From: Thalassospira profundimaris
GTDB lineage: Bacteria; Pseudomonadota; Alphaproteobacteria; Rhodospirillales; Thalassospiraceae
Assembly (NCBI RefSeq): GCF_003326675.1
Contig: NZ_JPWF01000001.1
Span: 248,001 to 312,000 of the forward strand
DNA: 64,000 nt
Direction: 5' to 3'
Shown piece after piece: positions 53,007 to 60,873 of the stretch. Positions within the stretch are counted from its first letter, which is position 1; each line of letters begins with the position of its first letter. Both the position numbers and the translations under genes were made by a program. The notes under the pieces were generated by a model, which had not been told where the DNA came from, made no database searches, and worked only from the letters and a program-made list of their open reading frames with translations.

Positions 53007-53783
53007 ATGGACGAGCAACAGGTACTGATCCGCATCCTAGAAAGCGGTTGGGCACAATGTGCCGAAATTCTGCGCGACGATGGCGGGGTGATTTTATCTG
53101 CCCTGATCGCAGGCCTCGTTGGCAGTGTGACCCATTGTGTCGGCATGTGCGGACCCTTTGTGATTTCACAGGTCACCAGCCGCATGGAACAGCTTCCGCT
53201 TGAAAAAATGAGTGAACTGCGCCGTCTGACCGGCGCGGCTTTATTGCCCTATCAGTTCGGGCGGTTGACGACTTATTGCCTGCTCGGAATTCTGGCCGGG
53301 TTCTTTGCCGACGGCATTACGGCCCTGACCAGCATCTGGTGGATCGGACCGGTGTTGCTGGTGCTTGCGGGTGTGTTTTTCCTGATTTTCGGGATTATGG
53401 GATTGCTGCCGCATCTGGGGGGCTTGTTGCCGGTATCGGGCGAAACGCGGTGGTGGAACCGCCTGTTCGGGAACTGGTTGCGTCCGCTTTTTGCCGCCCC
53501 GTTTGGTCTGCGCGGTTACGGGCTTGGCATCATGCTGGGCTTTATCCCCTGCGGGCTGGTCTATGGGGCGCTGGTACTGGCCGCTGCAACCGGCGAAGCC
53601 ATCAACGGCGGTGTGGTGATGGTTGTTTTCGGGCTTGGCACGGTGCCGATGCTGTTTGTCACCGGCTTCATCGGTCAATATGCTGCCCAGCGTTTCCGGG
53701 GGCTTATGGTGCCGGTCGGGCGGGGGCTTATGATTGTAAACGGCTTGATCCTGTTTGCGCTGGCGGCCAAGGCTGTTGTTTGA
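53007..53783 (+). CDS. Six-span membrane protein of the TauE/SafE-like / DsbD-like (COG2836) group
   Basis: The 258-residue protein has about six membrane spans. The paired motifs GSVTHCVGMCGPFV (about 38-51) and GFIPCGLVYGAL (about 176-187) place Cys-Pro or Cys-Gly elements in the two half-repeats, as in COG2836 and DsbD/CcdA-like carriers. Such proteins are linked to cytochrome or copper-enzyme maturation or to sulfite export. The next recognised gene is the copper chaperone SCO, which favours a part in cytochrome oxidase copper or thiol supply. That role is inferred. Confidence 0.78.
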   Translation: MDEQQVLIRILESGWAQCAEILRDDGGVILSALIAGLVGSVTHCVGMCGPFVISQVTSRMEQLPLEKMSELRRLTGAALLPYQFGRLTTYCLLGILAGFFADGITALTSIWWIGPVLLVLAGVFFLIFGIMGLLPHLGGLLPVSGETRWWNRLFGNWLRPLFAAPFGLRGYGLGIMLGFIPCGLVYGALVLAAATGEAINGGVVMVVFGLGTVPMLFVTGFIGQYAAQRFRGLMVPVGRGLMIVNGLILFALAAKAVV

Positions 53784-53919
53784 AAACGATCAGAAGCCGG
53801 AAAATGGAAAGTCGCCTGATTACAGGTTGTTGGCCCTTGGTGTGAGCTTTCCCACAGCCGCCACCCTTGCAGGATTGATCTGGGCATTTATAGTGCCCGA
53901 ACAGTTTGGAACGCTTTAA
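53776..53919 (+). CDS. Possible small single-span membrane protein
   Basis: A TTG-initiated frame of 47 codons overlaps the end of the TauE-like gene by 8 bp and closes 9 bp before the SCO gene. It encodes a polar N terminus and one hydrophobic segment (RLLALGVSFPTAATLAGLIW), ending FIVPEQFGTL. Its tight fit between two likely co-transcribed genes and its membrane-like composition speak for it; the weak ribosome site and unusual start speak against. No named family. Confidence 0.4.
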   Translation: MFENDQKPENGKSPDYRLLALGVSFPTAATLAGLIWAFIVPEQFGTL

Positions 53920-53928
53920 AAGCGGACA

Positions 53929-54564
53929 ATGATAAAAGAGGTAGGACGCGTGAGCAAAAAGTCGCTTCTGGCAATTCTGGCGATTGCACTGGTTCTGGGC
54001 ATCGGCCTGACCTATCGCCTGATGATGATGGGCACCGAAACCCAGTCATCAGGAGCAGCTGCAATCGGCGGTCCGTTCGAGCTCGTCAATCAGGACGGCA
54101 AGACCGTGACCGAAAAAGACTTCGCCGGAAAATATATGCTGATCTATTTCGGCTATACCTATTGCCCGGACGTCTGCCCCACCGAATTGCAGGTCATGGG
54201 CGATGCGCTTGATTTGATGCCGGCCGATCTTGCCAATGAAGTGACTCCGGTCTTTTTCACGGTTGATCCGCAGCGCGATACGGTCGAAGGCATGAAGGCC
54301 TATGTCCCCAACTTCCATGAACGTATGGTCGGCCTGACCGGTACGGTGGCCCAGACCACGGCGGCGGCAAAAACCTTCCGCGTTTATTACGCAAAATCCA
54401 TCCCCGAAGGCGAACCGGAAAACACCGATGCCTATCTGATGGATCATTCCTCGTTTGTTTATCTGATGGATCGCAACGGTCAGTTCATCCGTCATTTCAA
54501 TTACGGCACCACGCCCGAAGACATGGCCAAGGGTGTCAGCGAAGCGGTGAAAAAGAACGGCTGA
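53929..54564 (+). CDS. SCO1/SenC-type copper chaperone
   Basis: SCO proteins deliver copper to the CuA site of cytochrome c oxidase. The 211-residue product has an N-terminal membrane anchor (about 11-31) and a thioredoxin-like domain with the Cu-binding FGYTYCPDVCP (CxxxC), VDPQRDT and the distal His in LMDHSSFVYLMD. A GTG at 53950 with GAGG upstream is an alternative start to the ATG at 53929. It follows the TauE/DsbD-like gene, suggesting a small oxidase-maturation unit, although no cox genes are in the window. Confidence 0.93.
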   Translation: MIKEVGRVSKKSLLAILAIALVLGIGLTYRLMMMGTETQSSGAAAIGGPFELVNQDGKTVTEKDFAGKYMLIYFGYTYCPDVCPTELQVMGDALDLMPADLANEVTPVFFTVDPQRDTVEGMKAYVPNFHERMVGLTGTVAQTTAAAKTFRVYYAKSIPEGEPENTDAYLMDHSSFVYLMDRNGQFIRHFNYGTTPEDMAKGVSEAVKKNG

Positions 54565-54656
54565 TCACGCGCCCGGGATGATATGATCGGTGGACGGATG
54601 GCGTTCTTGTCGTCAGTATCGCCCACCGATTCCATCCGCCCCGGAGAACCCGTTAA

Positions 54657-55994
54657 ATGTCCCGTGATCTTGCAGAACCCGTACCGGGCATTCTGATTGC
54701 TGCCCCGTCCTCAAACAGTGGCAAGACCGTCATCACGCTTGCCTTGTTGCGCGCATTGACGCGGCGTGGACAGGCCGTTGCGGCCGCCAAAACCGGCCCG
54801 GACTATATCGACCCTGCCTTTCAGGCCGCGGCGTGTCGGGCCAGTTGCATCAATCTTGATCCCTGGGCGATGAGCCCGGCGCAAATCGCGTCCCTTGCCG
54901 CCAATCATGCTGCGGACAAGGCATTTCTGATGTGCGAAGGCGTGATGGGGCTGTTTGACGGTGCGGCAAACGGGGATGGTTCGACCGCCGATCTTGCCGC
55001 ACAGACCGGCTGGCCGGTTGTTCTTGTGGTGGATGTAAAGGGGCAGTCGGCCTCTGCCGCGGCGGTGATTTCCGGCTTTGCCAATTTCCGCAAGGATATC
55101 AATGTTGCGGCGGTGATCCTTAATCGGGTCGGAAGCCCCGGCCATGCCAAAATGATCAAGGATGCCTGTGCAAAACATCTGCCTGATCTTCCGGTGATCG
55201 GTGCTGTGCGCCGGTCTGACGAGCTGACCTTGCCCGAACGCCATCTTGGTCTGGTGCAGGCCGGGGAACATCCCGAACTGGATGCGTTTCTCGATCGTGC
55301 GGCCGATATCATCGCCGAGGATGTTGATCTTGATTCTCTGATCGGGCTTGCTGATTGTACCAATGAGGCGGCCGAAAGCACGGCCAAACAGGCTACGGCA
55401 ATTGCGCCACTGGGACAAAAGATTGCCGTTGCCCGTGATCAGGCATTTGCGTTCAGTTATCCGCATATTCTTGATGGTTGGCGCCAGGCAGGGGCGGAAA
55501 TCACGTTCTTTTCGCCCCTGGCGAACGAGGCCCCGGACCCGGACTGCGATGCAATCTATCTCCCCGGCGGTTATCCAGAATTGCATGCTGCAACGCTGGC
55601 GGCTGCCGATCGTTTCAAGGCCGCAATGCGTGATGCGGCTGCCCGCGATGTGATGATTTACGGCGAATGCGGGGGCTATATGGCACTTGGCAATGATCTG
55701 ATTGACGCCAGTGGGGCACGTCACGAAATGTTGGGTCTGTTGCCGCTGTCAACCAGCTTTGCCGCCCGTCGTCTTCATCTTGGCTATCGTGAAGCCCGGA
55801 TGGGTATTCCGACACCGTTCGGACCGGCCGGTATGAAATTGCGCGGGCATGAATTCCATTATGCGACCACGCTGTCAGAAGACGGATTGCCGCTGTGTCG
55901 GATGACGACGGCACTGGGAACTGATCTGGGCCCGGCGGGGCTGGTGCAGGGATCCGTGTTCGGGTCGTTCTTTCACATGATCGCGCAGAGTTGA
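54657..55994 (+). CDS. cobB: Cobyrinic (hydrogenobyrinic) acid a,c-diamide synthase
   Basis: CobB/CbiA amidates the a and c side chains using glutamine and ATP. The 445-residue product has an N-terminal ATPase domain (LIAAPSSNSGKTVITLALL, KTGPDYIDPAFQ, CEGVMGLFDG) and a C-terminal class I glutamine amidotransferase with nucleophile Cys in IYGECGGYMALG and the His region in LRGHEFHY. The substrate would be hydrogenobyrinic acid if cobalt enters late (CobN), or cobyrinic acid if it enters early (CbiX). Standalone gene, 92 bp after SCO. Confidence 0.95.
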   Translation: MSRDLAEPVPGILIAAPSSNSGKTVITLALLRALTRRGQAVAAAKTGPDYIDPAFQAAACRASCINLDPWAMSPAQIASLAANHAADKAFLMCEGVMGLFDGAANGDGSTADLAAQTGWPVVLVVDVKGQSASAAAVISGFANFRKDINVAAVILNRVGSPGHAKMIKDACAKHLPDLPVIGAVRRSDELTLPERHLGLVQAGEHPELDAFLDRAADIIAEDVDLDSLIGLADCTNEAAESTAKQATAIAPLGQKIAVARDQAFAFSYPHILDGWRQAGAEITFFSPLANEAPDPDCDAIYLPGGYPELHAATLAAADRFKAAMRDAAARDVMIYGECGGYMALGNDLIDASGARHEMLGLLPLSTSFAARRLHLGYREARMGIPTPFGPAGMKLRGHEFHYATTLSEDGLPLCRMTTALGTDLGPAGLVQGSVFGSFFHMIAQS

Positions 55995-56085
55995 ACAATT
56001 GTGCCTGTGGCCCAAGGTCGCTTAAAAGATCGCGGTGTATTACACTAGGATCACAAAAAAACAGACCGCCCGCTTGAGAGAGAAA

Positions 56086-56550
56086 ATGACCAACAGCAAC
56101 TCCGCCGGAATTCCCGACCAGCGATTCTGGGAAACCAAGAAACTTGCTGAAATGACGCAGGAAGAATGGGAATCCGTCTGTGACGGGTGCGGGAAATGCT
56201 GTTTGCACAAGTTGCAGGACGAAGATGACGACTTCGTCTATTACACCTCGGTGGCCTGCCGGTTGCTTGATTGCAAAACCTGCCAATGCATGGATTACCC
56301 CAATCGGACCAAACACGTTCCCGATTGTGTGCAGCTTTCCAAGGAAAATGTCGAAACTCTTGGCTGGATGCCGTCGACCTGCGCCTATCGGTTATTGGCC
56401 GAAGGCAAAAGCCTGCCGGACTGGCATCCATTGGTAACCGGAAATCCTCAATCCACCTTCCTGGCAGGGATGTCGGTAAGCGGCATGGTGATCCCCGAAG
56501 ACGATGCACATCCTGATCTTACCCGCTATATCGTCAAATGGCCCGCCTGA
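56086..56550 (+). CDS. YcgN-family cysteine-cluster protein (UPF0260)
   Basis: The 154-residue protein belongs to the YkgJ/YcgN group of small Cys-rich proteins thought to bind Zn or an Fe-S cluster. It starts with FWETKKLAEMTQEEWESVCD and has the cluster CDGCGKCC, later CRLLDCKTCQCMDY, and STCAYRLLAEGKSLPDWHPL, all typical of YcgN. The function is unknown in the family. The ATG at 56086 follows GAGAGAGAAA; an upstream extension from 56035 is not conserved-looking. Confidence 0.88.
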   Translation: MTNSNSAGIPDQRFWETKKLAEMTQEEWESVCDGCGKCCLHKLQDEDDDFVYYTSVACRLLDCKTCQCMDYPNRTKHVPDCVQLSKENVETLGWMPSTCAYRLLAEGKSLPDWHPLVTGNPQSTFLAGMSVSGMVIPEDDAHPDLTRYIVKWPA

Positions 56551-57266
56551 CCTGAGCGGGAATGCCAAGTTGGCGATTTCAGGGTGAATCGTTGATTCGA
56601 AACGCGTTTTAGCATCCTTAGATGTTCTAAAAACTGATCCCTTACGCATTCAAAGATTATCGCATGACCTGCCTCGTGTTGTTTTTGTGACCCAATGCAC
56701 GGTTGTTCGCCGGTGTCGGGACCGTGCTGTAATGTCCTGTGATCAATCACTGATTTGGTCAGCTACCATGACCTACCTGAAGGTGGTGGTTCTATCTTCC
56801 CGGTTTTGACCGGGCGGGAATTGGAATTATTGGTTGAACTATTCCAAAGTATATGTATTTTGGGGATCAAATCTGCCGAGCTTGAACGATTGATCATGAC
56901 AGCCCGTCAAAGAAAATTTGGTGTAGATGACTAATAGTCATCCATGGGCTGTGAACCTTTCGGGATTTGATCCGTATAACGGTTTGGCAGATTTATATAA
57001 TAAAAGCGTTATTAACGGTTTAAGCGATGTGGATGTAAGTTGGCGCTTGGATGAAAAGGCGTCACCAACTTCGTGTAATACGTCCAGAAATAAACGAATT
57101 TCCAGATTGTCGCTGCCTTTAACGAAGTGGGATTTCTTGTTGCGTCAGATCAATACGCAATGGGTTTTTTATCATTATGCTATCCTAAAGTATCGGTTCG
57201 AATTGCGCGATACTGCAAGATAGGATGAACTGGGCTCAGTGGTGAGCAGATCGGAAGGGTATTGAA
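56551..57266 (+). other. 716-bp AT-richer region without a convincing gene
   Basis: Between the YcgN gene and the twin-PAS chemoreceptor the base composition drops in GC. A 98-codon frame (56927-57223) is present, but its codon use (TTA, ATA and ATT-rich) differs from neighbouring genes and I recognise no protein in it. The final stretch contains the GGAAGGGT ribosome site of the chemoreceptor. It may hold promoters, a small RNA or gene remains; I cannot tell which. Confidence 0.45.
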
Positions 57267-58757
57267 GTGGGATTTGGTATCTTCAGGAATGACAAGCATG
57301 CGCAGGGCGAAGCACAGGTTGCAGCTGCGCTGGGTCGTTCAATGGCGCGCATCGAGTTTGATGTGAAAGGGAATATTCTTTGGGCCAATGACAATTTTCA
57401 GAAAGTCATGGGCTATTCGCTTGATGAAGTTGTTGGCAAACATCACTCGATGTTTGTCCCTGAAGAAATCATTCACTCGGCCGAGTATCAGGGTTTCTGG
57501 AAGAAACTTGGCGCGGGCGAATTCGTCGCCGGGGCATTTCCGCGTAAACGCAAGAATGGCGAACTGCTGTGGCTGGAATCGACCTATAACCCGGTCTTTG
57601 ACGACAATGGCAAACTGATCAAGGTTGTCAAATTCGCAAGCGACATCACCACGCGCCGCAATGAACGTGCATTGTTGCAAAGTGTGTTCGAAGCCATCAG
57701 TGCGTCGCAGGCGGTGATCGAGTTTGATCTCGAAGGCAAGATTCTGAACGCCAATGCCAACTTCCTGGCGGTGCTGGGCTATAGTCTTGATGAAATCAAA
57801 GGTAAACATCACTCGATGTTTGTCGATGCCAAATACCGCAACTCATCCGAATACCGGACGTTCTGGCAGACCCTTAATCAGGGTAAATTCCAGGCTGGTC
57901 AGTACAAACGCGTCGGCAAAGGTGGCAAGGAAATCTGGATCGAGGCAACCTATAACCCGGTGCTGGATGCGGTTGGCAATCCGATCAAGGTGATCAAGTT
58001 CGCGACCGATATTACCGAACAGACAAAGCTTCTGCTTAATCTTAAACAGATGATTGACGGTAACTTTGCCGAGATCGAAGGCAATATCGCCAATCTGAAT
58101 GATCGCACGGCAAACGGTGTCAATGTTTCGGGTAGCGCACTCGAACTGACCAAATCCGTTGCTGTCAGTGCGGAACAGATGGCCGCATCGATTGCGGAAA
58201 TCTCGCACAGCATGACCCAGTCGCAGACCGAAACCGAACGCGCCTATGATCAGACTGAAACTGCCAATCAGATGACCCGGCGTATGACGGGTGTGGTTGA
58301 TGAGATGGGCAGCATTGTTGAAGCCATTCAGAACATTGCAGGTCAGATCAACTTGCTGGCACTCAATGCGACGATTGAAAGTGCGCGCGCTGGCGAAGCT
58401 GGCAAGGGTTTTGCCGTGGTTGCCAACGAGGTCAAAAACCTTGCCAATCAGGCCGCCCGTGCAACCGAGGAAATTTCAAAGGAAATCAACGGTATTCAGG
58501 AGATTTCGAACGAAGTAGCCGAGGCCCTTGAGGTGATCCGGGGATCGGTGGAAACGGTCCGCAACGACGTGACCAACATTTCGTCGGCCGTTGTGCAACA
58601 AACAGCCGTGACCGAACATGTCAGCGCCAATATGCGCGATATGGCACGTACCGTCGATGATCTCAGCCGTGATCTGCAAGTGATCCGGCACTCAAGTGAC
58701 GATGTTGCTGCATCGGTTTTGAAAACCCGCCAGGCTGCCGAAGTTCTGGCTCGTTAG
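57267..58757 (+). CDS. Soluble methyl-accepting chemotaxis protein with two PAS domains
   Basis: The 496-residue protein has no membrane span. Two PAS domains (about 25-130 and 147-252) are close copies: both contain [13 protein letters not shown] and the TYNPV(F/L)D segment ending in FA(S/T)DIT. A cytoplasmic methyl-accepting domain follows (about 285-490) with the tip [23 protein letters not shown] repeats of this kind often bind heme or flavin and sense oxygen or redox state; the cofactor here is unknown. The start is GTG 57267, preceded by GGAAGGGT. A terminator follows the stop. Confidence 0.92.
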   Translation: MGFGIFRNDKHAQGEAQVAAALGRSMARIEFDVKGNILWANDNFQKVMGYSLDEVVGKHHSMFVPEEIIHSAEYQGFWKKLGAGEFVAGAFPRKRKNGELLWLESTYNPVFDDNGKLIKVVKFASDITTRRNERALLQSVFEAISASQAVIEFDLEGKILNANANFLAVLGYSLDEIKGKHHSMFVDAKYRNSSEYRTFWQTLNQGKFQAGQYKRVGKGGKEIWIEATYNPVLDAVGNPIKVIKFATDITEQTKLLLNLKQMIDGNFAEIEGNIANLNDRTANGVNVSGSALELTKSVAVSAEQMAASIAEISHSMTQSQTETERAYDQTETANQMTRRMTGVVDEMGSIVEAIQNIAGQINLLALNATIESARAGEAGKGFAVVANEVKNLANQAARATEEISKEINGIQEISNEVAEALEVIRGSVETVRNDVTNISSAVVQQTAVTEHVSANMRDMARTVDDLSRDLQVIRHSSDDVAASVLKTRQAAEVLAR

Positions 58758-58790
58758 GTTTAAAAGAAACCTTTAAATCAAAAGCTTATC

Positions 58791-58819
58791 AAAGGCAGGG
58801 CGCACAAGCCCTGCCTTTT
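58791..58819 (+). terminator. Terminator after the twin-PAS chemoreceptor
   Basis: An 11-bp stem AAAGGCAGGGC / GCCCTGCCTTT with a 6-nt loop, ending in TTTTG. Confidence 0.85.
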
Positions 58820-58960
58820 GCAGTTCTGTGACAAATTGCAGCCATTAAAGGCGGCAAATTCGGAACGACTTGCTTTGGGCGACGCAACGTCGCAAAAATA
58901 GCCGCCTGAATTCGGCAGGCTGTGTGAAAACCCCGGACAGGGGAAGGCAGGGGCAAAGCA

Positions 58961-59713
58961 ATGGCAAACGATTATATGCGCATCGATGTGATCGGGGTGG
59001 GCGAGGCCTTTGACCCCAGTTACGCAAACTCGTCTGTTGTGGTCACGGCCGACAATTATCGTTTGTTGATCGATTGCGGGGCGACCATTGCCGGTCAACT
59101 GATGGGCAAGTTTCCCGATCCGGACGAGATTGACGCGATCTATTTTACCCATATGCATCCGGATCACATTTTCGGTCTGATTCCCGTCATGCTGAACTGG
59201 CGCGATGATGGTCGGTCAAAACCGCTGCATATTCTGTGCAGCCCGCAATTGCGCACCCATCTTGAAAAACTGATGGAGCTTGGCTTTACGGGGCTTGGCT
59301 CGGCATGGCCTTTTACCATCATCTGGCATTCAATCCTTGAAACCGAGATGATCGGTCCGTTCGAATGCAAATTCGCCCGGTCTGATCACAGTGTTCAGAA
59401 CCATGCGATCCTTCTGCGTTATGCCAATAAGGGATTTGCCTATTCCGGGGACGGGAATGTGACGGCGGATACAGCGGCATTGTTTACCGGCGCTGATCTT
59501 GTGTTTCAGGAAACGTATCTTATCCGTCATGACCCGCAACATGCCGCCCATTGCGATCTTGAAACGGTTCTGCAACTTGCATCTGACATGCCCGGCGCAC
59601 GGTTCTGGCTGTATCACGTCAGACGCGATGTTCGCGCGGAAATGGCCACGATTATTCAGGGAAATGATCAGGTCCGGATGGCTGTCCCTGGCGAGGTAAT
59701 TGAAATCCGATAA
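58961..59713 (+). CDS. MBL-fold metallo-hydrolase (RNase Z-like)
   Basis: The 250-residue metallo-beta-lactamase-fold protein has THMHPDH (His64, His66, Asp68, His69), a further metal ligand in FARSDHSVQNHAI, and YSGDGNVT with the bridging Asp. This order resembles the RNase Z/ElaC-like and phosphodiesterase branch. No domain for tRNA binding is clear, so a general phosphodiester or cyclic-nucleotide substrate is possible. It stands between the twin-PAS receptor (204 bp upstream) and the convergent DUF1150 gene. The ATG at 58961 follows a GGGGAAGGCAGGGG site. Confidence 0.85.
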   Translation: MANDYMRIDVIGVGEAFDPSYANSSVVVTADNYRLLIDCGATIAGQLMGKFPDPDEIDAIYFTHMHPDHIFGLIPVMLNWRDDGRSKPLHILCSPQLRTHLEKLMELGFTGLGSAWPFTIIWHSILETEMIGPFECKFARSDHSVQNHAILLRYANKGFAYSGDGNVTADTAALFTGADLVFQETYLIRHDPQHAAHCDLETVLQLASDMPGARFWLYHVRRDVRAEMATIIQGNDQVRMAVPGEVIEIR

Positions 59714-59805
59714 TCGGCACGTTGGTGCGGGCAAGGCGCCTGATCAGGCGTCGCATATCGGTTTTCGGTCTGCCAGATATTCGGGGCGTTGCCCGGACGG
59801 AATAG

Positions 59806-59835
59806 AAAACGGGCACCCGCCTGTGCAGGTGCCCG
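59806..59835 (-). terminator. Terminator of the hsp20-DUF1150 operon
   Basis: On the minus strand the stem CGGGCACC / GGTGCCCG with a 9-10-nt loop is followed by TTTTCT, just after the DUF1150 stop. Confidence 0.85.
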
Positions 59836-59855
59836 AGAATTCATTTGCCGGAAAA

Positions 59856-60122
59856 TCAGTGAACCGCGCGCGGCTGCATGTCGTGCTGACGGATTGCGGC
59901 ATCGGCCACGGCGTGGCTTTCGAACGATGCGATATGGGTTCCGTCGGCGGTGAACACGCCATAGACAAGCTCGTCGCTGTCTTCTTCGGCATTGGGAACC
60001 TGCCGGACATAGGCAAAGTCATGGATGCCCAACATGGCAAAATCAACATTCGACAACAGGCCGGTATCCTGCGCATCGCGCTGGGTGATTTCACTATCGT
60101 GGTGTGCTGTGCGGTTTGTCAT
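59856..60122 (-). CDS. DUF1150-family small protein
   Basis: The 88-residue protein has the DUF1150 core LLSNVDFAMLGIHDFAYVRQV followed by YGVFTADGTHIASFE. DUF1150 is a small alphaproteobacterial family often found next to Hsp20. Its function is unknown. The ATG at 60122 has AAGGAG at 8 nt; a GTG at 60131 is less likely. It lies 32 bp after hsp20, and both share the heat-shock leader, so it is probably part of the heat response. Confidence 0.85.
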   Translation of the reverse strand: MTNRTAHHDSEITQRDAQDTGLLSNVDFAMLGIHDFAYVRQVPNAEEDSDELVYGVFTADGTHIASFESHAVADAAIRQHDMQPRAVH

Positions 60123-60154
60123 TTGAACCACTCCTTGGTTAGGCCTTACCGTTA

Positions 60155-60634
60155 TCAGCCGGCATTGCTGTCTTCGTCTTCGACTTTCATGTCGATGGTA
60201 CGCGAAGGAACAGCTTTTTTCTTGTTTGATCCAATCGCGATTTCACGCACGACAGGCTCGGGTAATGGTCTGTTCAGATCAACATGAAGCAGGCCGTTAT
60301 CCAGATGGGCACCGACAACTTCAATACCTTCGGCCAGAACAAATGACCGCTGGAACTGGCGGGATGCGATGCCCCGATGGATATAGACACGCTCGCTGTC
60401 ATCTTCGGTATGTTTGCCGCGAATGATCAGCTGGTTGTCTTCTGTGGTTACGGACAAATCTTCTTCGGCAAATCCGGCAACTGCGACCGTGATACGCAAT
60501 TTGTTTTCGGCAATTTGCTCAATGTTATAGGGCGGATAGCCTTCTGCCTTGGTTTTTGACACCTGATCCAGAACGCGTTCGATTTGATCAAAACCCAGAA
60601 GCAACGGGCTGTTAAACATAGAAATTCGAGACAT
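60155..60634 (-). CDS. Small heat-shock protein Hsp20 (IbpA type)
   Basis: The 159-residue alpha-crystallin protein has the N-terminal start MSRISMFNSPLLLGFDQIE, typical of IbpA-like Hsp20s, then PPYNIEQIAENKLRITVAVAGF, the SVTTEDNQLIIRGK strand and YIHRGIASRQFQRSFVLAEGI. It holds unfolding proteins in a refoldable state. The C-terminal I-x-I-like motif reads REIAIGS. The ATG at 60634 follows GAGGAGGTG, and that site is buried in a hairpin (see the thermometer feature), so expression should rise with temperature. Confidence 0.95.
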   Translation of the reverse strand: MSRISMFNSPLLLGFDQIERVLDQVSKTKAEGYPPYNIEQIAENKLRITVAVAGFAEEDLSVTTEDNQLIIRGKHTEDDSERVYIHRGIASRQFQRSFVLAEGIEVVGAHLDNGLLHVDLNRPLPEPVVREIAIGSNKKKAVPSRTIDMKVEDEDSNAG

Positions 60635-60640
60635 TGGCAG

Positions 60641-60665
60641 CACCTCCTCAGTCAGAGCGAGTGTG
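60641..60665 (-). promoter_or_regulatory. ROSE-like RNA thermometer hairpin of hsp20
   Basis: On the mRNA, CAC-A-CUC-G-CUC pairs with GAG-GAG-GUG across a 5-nt UGACU loop. The stem is nine base pairs with two single-base bulges and covers the whole ribosome site. The UCGCU inside it matches the UYGCU motif of ROSE elements, where a bulged G lies opposite the Shine-Dalgarno. It lies directly before the hsp20 start, as ROSE elements do in rhizobial small heat-shock genes. Confidence 0.8.
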
Positions 60666-60756
60666 AGTTATCATCAGACCCCACGCTTTTGGGCGCTTCG
60701 GGCATCCGTTTGTTCGACCCGACTTATTCGGCATCGAACATATCCATCTATTGAAA

Positions 60757-60785
60757 TAAATGTGATTTTCTGCGCGATAGTCAAG
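60757..60785 (-). promoter_or_regulatory. Putative heat-shock (sigma32-like) promoter of hsp20
   Basis: On the minus strand CTTGAC (60780-60785) and CACATTTA (60757-60764) lie 15 bp apart, close to the sigma32 pattern, and would give a leader of about 115 nt that holds the thermometer. The -10 match is partial. Confidence 0.45.
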
Positions 60786-60873
60786 ACTTCCCTGTTGCTT
60801 TGCATCATGGGTCAAACCCGCCAAAACTTATACACAGGAAGCCCACAGGCTGCTTTGGCAGGAATGAAAGGAG

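Noticed and set aside
54711-55724. Long minus-strand open frame (337 codons) under cobB
   Set aside because: Shadow of cobB, whose ATPase and amidotransferase motifs are complete.
56927-57223. 98-codon open frame in the gap before the twin-PAS receptor
   Set aside because: No recognised family, no convincing ribosome site and codon use unlike the neighbours. Mentioned only as gap content.
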